Origin: Adineta steineri
Lineage: Eukaryota > Rotifera > Eurotatoria > Adinetida > Adinetidae
DNA: 64,000 nt
Reading direction: 5' to 3'
Assembly: GCA_905250115.1 (NCBI GenBank)
Contig: CAJNOI010000296.1
Location: forward strand, 21,322 to 85,321
Positions 12,919 to 24,170 of the stretch are shown one piece after another (position 1 is the first letter of the stretch; each line of letters opens with the position of its first letter). Under the pieces are notes generated by a model. It was not told the DNA's origin and did not search any database. It worked only from the letters and a program-made list of their open reading frames with translations. The translations under genes and the position numbers were made by a program.

Positions 12919-13925
12919 TTGTTATTATTAAATGCATTTAGATGACGAAGAAATTGCTGATGATGATTAAAGGAGTATTTTCTTGTGTTATAATTTGACA
13001 GAAACAGTTAATAAAGTGCTAATTTTGAAGGTGAATCTGTATTGTACTTATAATGTTTACTTGGAATGTTTTGATATTTGATGATGGAGATGATGCAGCT
13101 CTAAAAAACAGAAGTTTTGTAGAACTACTTTGTTACAAAGGTCGGACTTGCACGGTCGTAAACAACAGTTTATAGAAAAAAAATCGAAAATATACGAAGA
13201 CCGTACAATATTACAACGGAATCAACAGACAAACTGTCTTTTAGCGTATAGGATGATATATTTTTGAGTTCAGATTATTGTGGCATAAATATTAATAAAC
13301 AGTAAGTATATCGATTTTTCTATTTCTTATTTCTTTTTATTTTAGATCATTGTAATATACGCAACCACGAATAGTGAGTAAATTTTTTATTTAATTGATT
13401 TTATATTTTATATTATTGTGTGTAAACATAAACGAACAGTTAATATAGTTATTTTTTCAATATATTTTTATCCAACGTCAGGTCGTGGTTACACGATATT
13501 TGGTCAGAACATGACCTTGTACGAAAAGATCCGGTTATTTGTGGCTATATTTAGTCCGTATACGAAACTCGTAATTGTAACCAATCACACTAGGTCTCTC
13601 TCTGGACAAGGTCACCAACTGTATATAGCTATTCTTCATTTCGTTGTTCGTTCCTGTTTCTATACCTGCCCTTCTTCTGATTTACAAAAAGTATCGATCA
13701 GTTGACTGGAAAATGAAATAGAAGCAAGAAACACGAAACCCAAATAAACCATTACAGTAATGGTCAACCTGGATAGAAAAAGAAGAGAAGACCAGACCGA
13801 TATCTATTGTATCGAGTGACGAATAATGCATGACGAATATGTATTTATTGAGTAGGAAGACAAAGAAACACATTGTACAATTAACATATAAAGCAACACA
13901 GCACGCATTTCGTCAACATTCTACA
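12919..13925. other. Spacer between the tandem F-box/LRR copies
   Basis: The first ~200 bp match the 3' flank of the second copy (about 17106-17330), including segments near AGAGGTTTTGCAGAA. The last ~100 bp match the sequence ahead of the first copy. An open frame at 13418-13705 has no motif and is not called. Confidence 0.5.
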
Positions 13926-16900
13926 ATGGCAAATCAAACTATCTCCAGTTTCATTACCTTACCGGTAGAACTTGTCTACCGAGTTCTGGATCATCAATCA
14001 GATTTCACAATTATATACTCAATGAGCAATGTTTGCGATCGGTTCAACAGAATCCTAGACAGTTATTATCGATATCAAGTAACTTTCTTTTTTATCATGA
14101 TAAAAGACTTGCTTCCCAGCGCATTTTATATAAAAGAATTTTTCTGAGGAGGGACATTTCTGGCATAATTTATTATCAAAATAAAACGTCGAGCACAGTT
14201 TGTAAGGAAGATTTTCTATTCGACGTTTTAGCACATATTCATTTTTCACTCACTATCGGACTGACATTATCCAATAAACTCTATGCCTCGGTTATTTCTA
14301 TAAACCAATTCTGTTTTATGTATACAACCCACTTAGGCAACGCGCATAGAGTTCTCATGCAAATCACATATCGAGTCTCATCAAGAAGCATGATAATACT
14401 CCTCTATCACCTACTGGCAAGAAACTATCTTTTGTCATGCCTAAATAATATACTACGCTTTTTATGCGTAATACGAAACCTACACAATTGAATTACTCAG
14501 AATAAATTTACAAATAATTATTCTTTCAAGAGAATTTTTTTCTTATTTTAAAAGCATTTGAAACCTACAGAAACTCACATATAAACATATCTCAACATCC
14601 TTCAACCTTAGTAACTCCTTTTTCGTCTAGATTATCAGAAAATATGATCCCATTTTTTGCAGCATATAAATTCCTTCAAATAATCATATTGCGATCCATA
14701 AGCCCTAGGAAGAGTTTGTAACGAAATTTCTGATCGTTCGTGCTTTATTTAACCGAATGAAAATGAAGAGATAAGAATGAACAATGAACGACTATCTATC
14801 GCTATTCATGCGAAACGGTCAAGAAAGGTGAAATAATAAGGAGTGACCCATGTGTATGGATATGCACAGCGGGCATGTGTCGGTCACGAATATAGAAGAG
14901 AAACGGATGAATCAAATGCGTCCGGGAGGTCAGAACAGCATTTTGTTTCACTGCTCTAACTCCAAATAACACTGACCAACTATTCATTCATTTCATCGAT
15001 ATCGTGTTTTTATCTGCAATTTTTCATCTAGACACTCACTACACTAGATCTCTATCAAAAAGAGATCGGTGATGTTGGAGTACAATATTTGGCTGATGCA
15101 TTAAAATGCAACACGGTAACTCTCATTCTCTTTTTATCTATACCATGTATTTACTTCCACTTTTACATATAGACACTCAATACAGTAAATCTAGGATTCA
15201 ATGAAATCGGGACGGTTGGAGCACAATATTTGGCTGGTACATTACAGCACAACACAGTGACTCTCATTCTCTCTTTATCTATACTATGTCTTTACTTCCA
15301 CTTTTTCATCTAGATACTCACGACACTAGATCTCTACCACAATGAAATCGGAGATGTCGGAGCAAAATATATAGCTGCTGCATTACACCACAACACAGTA
15401 ACTCTTATTCACTCTTTATCTATACCATACATTTCCCTTCCCTTTTTCATCTAGACACTCACCTCACTAAATCTAGGATTCAATGAAATCGGAAAGATTG
15501 GAGCACAATCTTTGGCTGATGCACTACAACATAACACAGTAACTCACACTTACTTTTTGTCTATACCATGTATTTCCGATCACCTTTTCATCTAGAAACT
15601 TAACATACTAAATCTCGAACGGAATAAAATCGAAGAGGATGGAACAAAATATTTGGCTGATGCATTACAATACAACACAGTAACTCTTATATTCTCTCTA
15701 TGTATATCACATCTTTTCCTCCACTTTCATCTAGGCACTTACTACACTCAATCTCAAATACAATCAAATTGGTGAGGTTGGAGCACAATATCTGGCTGAT
15801 GCATTACAGCACAATACAGTAACTCACATTCTCTCTTTATCTATGCCATGTTTTTACCATTACTTTTTTATTTAGGCACTTACTGCACTATATCTCTATC
15901 GGAACAAGATCGGTGATATCGGAGCACAATATTTGGCTGATGCATTAAAACGCAACAGGGTAACTCTCATTCTCTTTTTACCTATACCATGTGTTTACTT
16001 CCACTTTTACACATAGGTACTCACTACACTAAATCTCGAACTGAATGGAATCGGGGATGTTGGAGCACAATATTATGCTGGAGCACTGAAACGCAACACG
16101 GTAACTCTCATTTTCTCGTTATCTGTGCCATGTCTTTATCACCAGTTTTTCACCTAGACACTGACTACTCTAGATCTCTCCTACAATGATATCGGAGATG
16201 TTGGAGCGCAATATCTGGCTGATGCATTAAGACGCAACACAGTAACTATCATTCTGTCTTCATCTAGGCCATGTCTTAATTACCAGTTGTCCACCTAGAC
16301 ACTTACTACTCTAGATCTCTCCTACAATGATATCGGAGATGTTGAAGTACAACATTTGGCTGATGCCTTACAATACAACACGGTAACTATCATTCTCGCT
16401 TTATCTATATCGTGTCTTTACGTGCCGCTTTTCATCTAGACACTAACTACACTAGATCTCTACGGAAATCAAATCGGAAATATTGGGGCACAATATCTGG
16501 CTGATGCATTACAACAGAACATAGTAATTCTCATTTTCTCTTTGTCAATAGCATGTATTTTTCTTCATTTCATCTAGAAACTCACCACACTCAATCTCGA
16601 GCGAAATAAAATCGGAGCTGTTGGCGCACAATCTTTGTCTGATGCATTACAACATAACACTGTAAGTCTCATTCTCTCTTTATCTATGCCATATTTTTAC
16701 CATCACTTTTTTATCTAGATACTCACTACACTAAATCTCTACAACAATGTAATCCCAGATGTTGGAGCACAATATTTCGCTGATGCATTACAACGCAACA
16801 AAGTAAGTATCTTTCGCTCTTTTTATATACCATATATTTACCTCTGCTATTACATCTAGACACTCACTACACTGAATCTGACGGGAAATGCAATTGGTAA

Positions 16901-17105
16901 TGTTGGAGCACAATATTTAGCAGATGCATTACAATACAATACAGTAACTGTCATTTTCTTTTTGTCGATATCATGTTTTTACCTTCATTTTGTTACGTAG
17001 ACACTCACCACACTAAACTTCTTCTGGGTTAGAAGATTTGGACTAGATGTGGAGAGGAAAATCAAGAAACTTCTTGAACGCAATGAAAGAGCAAGAAAAC
17101 TGTGA
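13926..17105 (+). CDS. F-box / leucine-rich repeat protein
   Basis: Exon 1 (13926-14078, 51 codons) encodes an F-box-like segment (TLPVELVYRVLDHQSDFTI). Fourteen LRR exons follow, each exactly 84 nt and phase 0, starting at 15032, 15173, 15314, 15455, 15596, 15735, 15876, 16017, 16158, 16299, 16440, 16578, 16719 and 16860. The last exon is 17001-17105 (TGA). The product is 477 residues. Each repeat is 28 residues of ribonuclease-inhibitor type, for example TLTTLDLYHNEIGDVGA followed by a QYLADALQHNT-like half. By family, F-box/LRR proteins bind Skp1 and present substrates to an SCF ubiquitin ligase; a 28-residue RI-type LRR is also typical of NLR-type proteins. No NACHT domain is seen. All frames are open, so the gene looks intact. 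The first intron is long (about 950 bp) and could hide another exon. An in-frame upstream ATG lies at 13830. Confidence 0.78.
15032..17000 (+). repeat. 141-bp tandem exon-plus-intron units (14 copies)
   Basis: Start-to-start spacing of successive LRR exons is 141 bp in twelve of fourteen steps, and 139 and 138 bp in the other two. Each unit has an 84-nt exon and a 54-57-nt intron. The introns share a donor (GTAACTCTCATTCTC), a central TATCTATACCATGT and a CATCTAG acceptor. Introns and exons therefore amplified together. Exons 9 and 10 and their following sequence are the most alike (both contain TACAATGATATCGGAGATGT), marking a recent duplication. Confidence 0.92.
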
Positions 17106-18162
17106 ATGGTGATATTAAATGTATTTGGATGCCGAAGAAATCGCCAACCTTGATCATGCCAGTGTTTTCTGGTGCTATAATTTTGACAGAATCAGTTAAT
17201 AAAAGTGCTTGTTTCCAAAGTCAACCTGTATTGTATTTTTCATATTCGTTGCGCATGTTTGATATCGAATAACAGGGATGCTTCGGCTGTGAAAAAACAG
17301 AGGTTTTGCAGAAGTACTTTTTTAGTTCGCAGCTCGTGTATGAGAGAGCTGAAATGCTATATAGCACTAGTGGAATTCTGAAAATTTGTTTTCATTTGAG
17401 TTTAGTCAAGAGAGGTTTTTATAATAGTAACAAAATTGTGAAAGATCGTTCCGAGTGACAAAAGGGTCTGATAGTGCTAAATCAATTTTGATTGTTGTGG
17501 TTTTGCTGAACTTCTCAAAATTTTGTGGTGTAGATGTGCTTGCATGTATTTGAGTTACAATGTAATGATTTACGTTTTACTAGAACAGACTTGTCGAAAT
17601 ATGATAGAAATTGAAAATGTGAATTTATTGCGAAAGAAGCAGCTACTACGGCTTGCAACATGTTGTCTCTCAATAGTATCGATCAGTATGAGAGAGAATC
17701 CTGTTGGGATTATCAGTAACTTTACAGTAGATACTCGCTAGTGACAGTAGTTTTTAAAGCGTTTGATTCAACAACAAAACCAACTTTATTATATAAAGAC
17801 TAAAATTTATGCGAATATAATTTTGTTGTATAAATATATATTTAAAAAGAATGATTATAGTGGGTCTTAAATTAATCATCCTTGACTCTAATATTAACCG
17901 AATTATTAACTGGTAGAAGCTTCTTTATATTAGTCAGAATCTAACAAAAAAAAAGAACGAAAAGTTTTTTATTACATGTATCAGTCGAAGAGGGAAATCA
18001 ATCATATAATCTTACATAACAGTACACTGCTAAATATATGAATAAATAATAGTTTACACATATAATTCAGAGATAATATCAAACAATATGAAACTAAAAT
18101 AAATGTCTGATAGAAGAAAACGAAACTGAAACTTAATTATAGAATTTTTGTAATGTAATAGT
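17106..18162. other. 3' flank of the LRR gene, no gene seen
   Basis: The first part is the duplicated 3' flank shared with the upstream copy. The rest is AT-rich. An open frame at 17523-17741 has no motif and is not called. Confidence 0.45.
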
Positions 18163-18653
18163 AAAACCTGATCAAACAATTCAACCAGAAAAAACAAATC
18201 GTTTCGAATTAACTGAACATGGTCGTCTTTTAACATCGAATCATCCAAGTAAAACTCGATATTTACTTTATTGGGGAATTAAATCCAAAAATATACAACA
18301 ATTCAACAAGCAAAACTTGGAAATGAATTTGATAAACAGAATATATCAAAAGATCGATATCAATTCATCAGTGGAGATATGTTTGATGCAACGATAATTC
18401 CATAAGCTGGTGCTTATATCATGAAAAATATCATTCACGATTGGAATGATAATCGAGCAGTTAATATAATGAATAAAATAAAAGTAATAATAATATTGCA
18501 CATAGTATCGATATGCATATGATGGTAATGTTAGGTGCAAAAGAACGTACACAATGGCAATATGAATATCTTTTAAAACAAGGTGGTTTTCATCTAAAAC
18601 AATTAAATTATACAGAAACACCAATTTAAATCATCGAAGCTATACCTAATTAA
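18163..18653 (+). pseudogene. O-methyltransferase relic (ASMT-like)
   Basis: Translated pieces match SAM-dependent O-methyltransferases of the acetylserotonin/hydroxyindole type: RFELTEHGRLLTSNHPS from the N-terminal winged-helix part, then DRYQFISGDMFDA, then AGAYIMKNIIHDWNDN (the usual LKxxLHDWxD block), then GAKERTQWQYEYLLKQGGF at the C-terminus. The pieces are not in one frame. There is a frameshift near 18300. An in-frame TAA interrupts the text just before AGAYIM, and another stands where the C-terminal PxxIIEAIP should read through. The SAM-binding core and the segment after NIMNKIK are missing. This is a decayed gene without function. Confidence 0.75.
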
Positions 18654-18892
18654 TTCATACTTTCTTTTGACTGATTTTTATCATGTAAACGAAGATCTTT
18701 TTTTTGTAGGAAGAATTTTAATATAGAATTTAATTCAACGATATTGTTGTTGACGTTATTCAAAAGTTCGATCAGCGTCATCTATTAGATTAAAAGAAAA
18801 ATACCCTGCATACATATATCTATCTATCTATTATCTAGAGAGAATAGTAAAGGAACTATCGATTGTTATTCATATTCTAATTTTATCTTTTC

Positions 18893-19512
18893 ATGAATAT
18901 ATCATCTACATTATCAAATCTATATTTAAATGAATATTACTATGAACCATCGACATTTTCAGCATATACTACTAATCAACTTTACTATAATTATCAGTAT
19001 AATGCAAACTCAACATCAATTCTAAATTATTCAGCAAATAATTATAATCGTAACATTTGTTGTCTCTAATGTTTAAATTTTGTTGATTTCTAGTTTTTAA
19101 TCATGATTTCTTATATTCACAAGAACCAACAGTTAATACAATTAAAATTCATATTAATCCTTTTTTCAAACCCCGTTCATCACATCATACAAGTGAATCA
19201 TCAACTGACCTTCAACAACCACAACATAATTTATCTGTACCTTCACGAAGTCAAAGTCGCTCATTATCCTTTGATCGACAAGTAATAACATCTACTAATA
19301 AAGAATCAAAAGTGGTCATTCAAAGAAAACAATTAAAATCAAAGCATCGTCGTACTGCAATCGATAGATCAGAAAAGAAAAAAGACAAATTAAAACGTTT
19401 ATATAAAGAATATTCTGATGAAAACGTATATGAACATTGGAAACCATTACGAACTCAACAATGTTCTGAACTATGTCAATATGCTTTAGACAAATATCAT
19501 CAAATAGAATAG
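18893..19512 (+). CDS. Small basic protein of unknown function
   Basis: Two exons, 18893-19049 and 19094-19512, join in phase with GTAACA..TTTCTAG ends and give 191 residues. The N-terminal third is rich in Tyr, Asn and Ser. The C-terminal third is strongly basic (KSKHRRTAIDRSEKKKDKLK) and ends in a short helix-like segment with WKPLRTQQCSELCQYALDKY. No signal peptide or membrane span is seen. The basic region suggests nuclear location or nucleic acid binding, but I do not recognise the family. It lies 275 bp ahead of the C5-epimerase gene on the same strand. Confidence 0.6.
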
Positions 19513-20121
19513 ATTTCTTTTATTATTAATATATTTTTAAGTTTGATATTTCTATAGATTTTCTTGTTCCTTGTTTTTATTCTTGTAAATTACACTTTTT
19601 TTGTTTCTCATAGATTATATGTGTAAATATGTTAACTTTGTAATTAAAACTGAACATAACTATCAAATATTCTTCCGAAAAAAGAAGTTGCTTTTCTCAT
19701 AGCATCATACCGAATAAGTCATTTTTTAGTTCGAAGGTGATTCAAAAACCTTTGAAAATTGCTAAGAGTTGATTTTATTTCTTAGATATGCGATGTCGGT
19801 TTCGTCGATTAAATTATATCCTATTCTTAAGTATTTCTTTATTTATGTTTTATCGAATATATAGCATAAATCCTATTTATCATACTCTCAATCACCTTTT
19901 ACAGTAAGTAATCACTCATTAGTGATCTTTCTATTTCTACGTCGAATAGCTCATTCATTATCAAAACTACACTTATCGTACACTTTCATCATCTTTTACA
20001 TATAATTCTCGTGGATCATATCTTAGTTTTGCTTATTTCAATGTTGAACAACGTAACCGAGTATTACATATTGATTTTTTATATGGTAGGTTTTCGTATG
20101 CAGTATCAATCAAACATTATA

Positions 20122-21571
20122 CAGGCCTCGCAGCGTGTTTACTTTCCTGATTTTTTCCTGATTTTTTAAAAATGTCCTGATTTTCCTGTTTTTAACTAAA
20201 AATCCTGATTTTGTCCTGATATTTTATGAATTATCCTCATAGGAGTAAATTTACGTAATTATGATCTTTCTTGCTATTTTACTCCGTCTATTTTCGATTT
20301 ATACAAAATATTTTCACATTTTTCCATCGAAAGGCAAGATAATATTATTAATAATATTCAAAATAAATTTATTTCAAACATTCATTTTTTCTGTTTTTTT
20401 CTTAATCGGTTCAAATTTTCATTATTTTCAATCATTTTAGTTTTTAACCTTTTCGGGACGGGATTATTTTTTTCAAAACGAAAGAATGCAATACGAAGTT
20501 AGTTGAAGTTAATTAATTTTTCATTTAGTTGACTTTAATTGGTGTGAAGCTGCACGACGAAACAAAGATTTAGCTAAAACTTTTTTTTATAAAGTAAGTC
20601 CCGTCCATAAAAGCTAGTCTATTCGACTCAGAATTTAATTCTGCATCGAATGGGGCTACTTTTATTCATGAGACAAACTTTTGAAAAATGTTATCTAGGT
20701 TTTTTTCTCTTACACAGGATAAAAATTAAGATATAGGCAAAACTTTTTCCAAAGCATGTCCCGTGAATAAAAGTAGCACCATTCGATGTAGAATTAAATT
20801 CCGAGTCGAATGGACTTGCTTTTATGGACGGGACTTACTTTATAAAAACAAATTTGGCTAAATCTTTGTTTCGTCGTGCTAGCTCCATCGTGCTAGCTTC
20901 ACATCGATTTGACATTATTCATCATTTCGGAACGATCACGGCGCATACATGCGTCACCCATACCAAAGACCAGAGTAATATCAGTGAGAAAAATAGATGA
21001 ATACTACGGATCCTGAAATGTGAATCTTTTTGAAACGGGTGGCCACTATTATAGCCACCCGTTCCGAAAGGGTTGAAGATGCTAATTTACTATTAGCAGC
21101 TGTCACCAGTACTTCGACTGTACCGATATCATCAAGTCTTTTATTCTTCACAGCTGCAGCAAGTCTTGTAATTCCTTTGTCTAACATATTAGTCATCTTG
21201 TTCGTTCAACAACTGTTTTTCTGTTTCTTTTATTCTTAAAGAATTAAGAGAGAATGCCGACTATAAGAATAAACAATAAGAAGGGACAGAAGAGCAAAAA
21301 ATAAAAATTAGAAGTACATATTTGAAGAAAAGATAATATTGTTACACATTTTACTCTCTCTGAAGCAGTTTTCATGTTTATTAAGGCAAGTTATGCTGAA
21401 AGATTAGTTTTCAATCATTACTCTGTTCCATCTAAACGTAAATTTTATACTAAACAGTAGTATTTCAACACATTTTGCAATGTCCTGATTTTTATTGAAA
21501 TTCCTGATTTTTTTTCCATTTGTGTCCTGCCTATTTTCCTGATTTTGTAACATATGCCGCTGCGAGGCCTG
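20122..21571. mobile_element. Non-autonomous TIR DNA transposon in the GLCE intron
   Basis: The element begins CAGGCCTCGCAGCG and ends with the exact reverse complement, CGCTGCGAGGCCTG (14-bp perfect TIRs). ATTATA flanks both ends (20116-20121 and 21572-21577) as a probable target-site duplication. Both subterminal regions carry several TCCTGATTTT motifs in the same orientation, as expected of transposase-binding repeats. No transposase frame is visible, so it is non-autonomous. TIRs opening with CAG are common in hAT-like and related superfamilies, but a 6-bp duplication is not the usual 8 bp, so the superfamily is left open. Removing the element and one ATTATA would restore a 49-bp intron, the usual size here. 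Confidence 0.85.
20544..20902. repeat. Long imperfect inverted repeat inside the transposon
   Basis: The left arm begins GTGAAGCTGCACGACGAAAC and runs to about 20670. The right arm, about 20760-20902, is its reverse complement with small differences, including an extra short duplication containing CTAGCACGA. The two arms could fold into a hairpin more than 100 bp long. It may be a second foldback or MITE element nested in the larger one, or a structural part of it. Confidence 0.75.
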
Positions 21572-22835
21572 ATTATACTATAATTTTTAGATATACCTGT
21601 TTCATCACAATGGCAATCGGATAGACATCTTTATCCAATTCAAATTGCTCAATATGGTTTAAGTCATTGGAGTCGATTAGAACTCAATTAGAAAAATCAA
21701 CAAAATAAAATATATAAATTCGAACGACTACAGCCAAGTGAGGTTTTATGACTTTATATTTGAAATGTACTATTATTTTTATTTAGAAGAAAATAATCAT
21801 TGTTCATCGTGGCATAGAATAAAAGATGAAATATTTCTTTCAAATACTTATATTCATTTTACAATTTCATCCAATTCTTCATTACATTTTCATTTTTTCA
21901 ATAACGATATTGAACTTATTTATTCAACGAAAACAATTCATGATTTAGAAACTTTAACTAAGAAGATTATTTCACTCAAGGGTTCTCCTCGTCAAGTCAA
22001 TCGATATATGCTAATTGACATAGAAAAACTAATGAGAAAAACACTTTTTTTCAGACGTGATTTTGTCAAAATTCAACTTTGTGGTGATACACAATCTAGT
22101 GTTGATCAATTAATTATTGGTAATCAAACTTTGTATGATCAACAAGCTTTTTATTCAGCAACACGATGGTTATTAAATAATCAAGATTTACAAACAGGTT
22201 GTTGGTTTATTCATGTTCAACGAAATTATGTTCATCATCCTCACTATCATTTACGAAATCCATGGTGTTCAGCAATGGCACAAAGTTTATTTTGTTAGTA
22301 TAAAAAGTATCAGCTAATACTTTTCTTCTAAATTTAGGTCAAGCTGCATCATTACTCGTTCGTCTCTATTCACTAACAAATAATAAGGAACATTTATTAG
22401 CTATTCGACGAGCTATTCAACCTTTATGGTCATCAAATCTGACTCGAGCTTATTTTAACAATCGTTTTGTTTGGCTTGAAGAATATCCAGTAGAATCAGC
22501 AACTAAAGGTCTTTTTGTTCTTAATGGATGCCTTTATGCTTTAATCGGTATAATCGATGCTAATACAATTGATTATGAACCATATTTATCTGACTTAATA
22601 AATCAAATAATTATCTCATTAGAACATATGCTTCCATATTATGTTCATTCACATATTTCAAATTGGTCTCTCTATGATTTAAGTCATATAACAATGAAAT
22701 CAAAAATAAATTCAGCTTCTTATTCATATCATCTTGTACATATAACTTTACTTCAATGTTTACGACAAATATTTAAAAAAACAAATGATTCCGTATCTCA
22801 GCTATTTGATTTCTATGTAGAACGATTTACATCAG

Positions 22836-23557
22836 CTATTTTGTAGTATAATCTTCATTCTCTTTGACTGGATAATAATAAATAACAATAAAATCTTTTG
22901 TTTGTTCTTCATTACGAACAAGACCAAAACCAATATATCTACAATCAGGATTTAATATTGGTGTGTAGCGTATCTAAAAAAGCCAGAAAATAAATATCAG
23001 TAGATCTATCAATCATTTCTTTACTTTCGACGATTGACCATTTTCAAAATCATCAATAAGTTCATCATGAATTAATTTAGCAATATCTGAACCATCATTC
23101 ACAGGTGCTTGACAAGACATAATTCTATAAAATAAAAAGCATATTGAAAATATTGTTTCAGTTTTTTATACGTTTCTCCGATAGGTTCACTATTATGAAT
23201 AAGATCAAATTCAGTGGTGTTTTCTATATAATTTTGAACTGATAAATGTGTTGCTCGATCAAGTGCTCGATTAGTAAGTTCCGAAGAAGGTTCAAGTGAT
23301 GGAAATCCTAGTTGAGAACGATATTCATTTATTGTTTCGAGATATTGCTTTGTTAATCGATCTAAATCAATGTCGCTTTGAATTTTATCTCTAACATTTG
23401 ATGTTGACATGATCTCGTTCATTAAATGATTATTCGACACTTTTTTATCTTTCGGTAATGATGAAGATTCATTGTTGATTATTGTTGTTTCTGTAGGACG
23501 TGATTTTGGTTTTCGACAACAACAAAGACGACGACAAGTAATCATTGTATTCGACAT
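22836..23557 (-). CDS. CAP-domain (GAPR-1-like) protein
   Basis: Three exons join in phase: 23557-23172, 23124-23025 and 22973-22836 (TAG), giving 207 residues. There is no signal peptide. The N-terminus has a cysteine cluster (RRLCCCRK) that could be lipidated, as in membrane-associated CAP proteins. The CAP fold is suggested by YLETINEYRSQLGFPSLEPS, then ALDRATHLSVQN, then HNSEPIGETIMS and finally YIGFGLVRN...FIVIYYYP, matching the order of the CAP helices and strands. The biochemical role of cytosolic CAP proteins is mostly membrane association. Its stop codon lies inside the last codons of the convergent C5-epimerase gene, so the coding ends overlap by 11 bp. Confidence 0.72.
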
Positions 23558-23795
23558 ACATTCTATTGAATATATTATTTGATTTTACTACATAACAAGA
23601 ATCAAATTTCGGGACGAAATATAACAGAATTCGTCGACTCAATTAAATGATATTTTTAGCGCTATCTACCAGTTGACATTAGAAAATTATTTCATTTAAA
23701 CTTTTTAGTAATAAAAATAATACACATTAAGTATGATTTCATGTGAAGAGTAGTTTGTTTTGGGATCTGTGTCATATTTTTTAATATTGATCATA

Positions 23796-24032
23796 TTATA
23801 TTCTAATAATTTTCTTATTTTGAAGATGAACATACAAAATTACTTCATCTTCCAGTTTTTTTCCGAACAATGAATAGTACAACATTCGAAGTTGTTTTTG
23901 TGAATAATTATAATATAATCCTCCATATTTTTCGGTTTTTGAATATTTTTGAAAAAGAGACTTAAGCCATTGAATAAAAGCTCGTGTCAGTTGTATCAGT
24001 TTCGTTCGACCACTAAAACTAATCTTCTTCAT
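23796..24032 (-). CDS. Possible small basic protein, unknown
   Basis: A 78-codon frame from an ATG, rich in Lys and aromatic residues (FIQWLKSLFQKYSKTEKYGG), just before the telomere-like repeat and the assembly gap. No domain is recognised. It may be the remaining exon of a larger gene or chance. Confidence 0.25.
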   Translation of the reverse strand: MKKISFSGRTKLIQLTRAFIQWLKSLFQKYSKTEKYGGLYYNYSQKQLRMLYYSLFGKKLEDEVILYVHLQNKKIIRI

Positions 24033-24127
24033 GGGTGTCTTTGTAGGGTGTGACTGTGTCGCTGAGTGTCTGCTTGATCAGATCAATCATAGATACAAAC
24101 CTACATCCATCCACCCAAGCTCACCTA

Positions 24128-24170
24128 CCCACACCCACACCCACACCCACACCCACACCCACCCACCCAC
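24128..24170 (-). repeat. Interstitial telomere-like repeat (TGTGGG)n
   Basis: The plus strand shows at least five consecutive CCCACA units, followed by degenerate CCCA/CACACCC sequence to about 24196. On the minus strand this reads TGTGGG, the telomere repeat reported for bdelloid rotifers. It stands about 200 bp before the gap at 24372. It may mark a former chromosome end, a repair insertion, or simple expansion. Confidence 0.75.

Larger units (their letters stand above)
19788..22846 (+). pseudogene. GLCE: D-glucuronyl C5-epimerase gene, interrupted
   Basis: By family this Golgi enzyme turns D-glucuronate into L-iduronate in heparan sulfate. Exon 1 (from ATG 19788) encodes a type II signal anchor (basic MRCRFRR, then a hydrophobic span). 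Later exons are about 20008-20085, 21591-21737, 21787-22284 and 22338-22846. Family blocks are clear: [54 protein letters not shown] and SYHLVH, which include the Tyr-bearing C-terminal motifs of the active site. Two defects are seen. An in-frame TAG at 21689-21691 follows the SRLELN segment. Exons 1 and 2 also do not join in phase with the best donor (GTAAGT) and acceptor. A 1.45-kb transposon sits in the second intron. I read this as a decaying copy, or an assembly of one; an unseen alternative exon or a sequencing error remains possible. Confidence 0.7.

Noticed and set aside
13418..13705. 95-codon plus frame between the F-box/LRR copies
   Set aside because: No recognisable domain and no counterpart beside the other copy.
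14033..14491. 152-codon plus frame in the first intron of the intact F-box/LRR gene
   Set aside because: It begins in a shifted frame of the F-box exon and continues through intron sequence without motif.
15032..17000. CRISPR-like regular spacing
   Set aside because: The 141-bp period is made of coding LRR exons and their introns; this is eukaryotic DNA.
18346..18624. 92-codon minus frame
   Set aside because: It is the antisense shadow of the O-methyltransferase relic.
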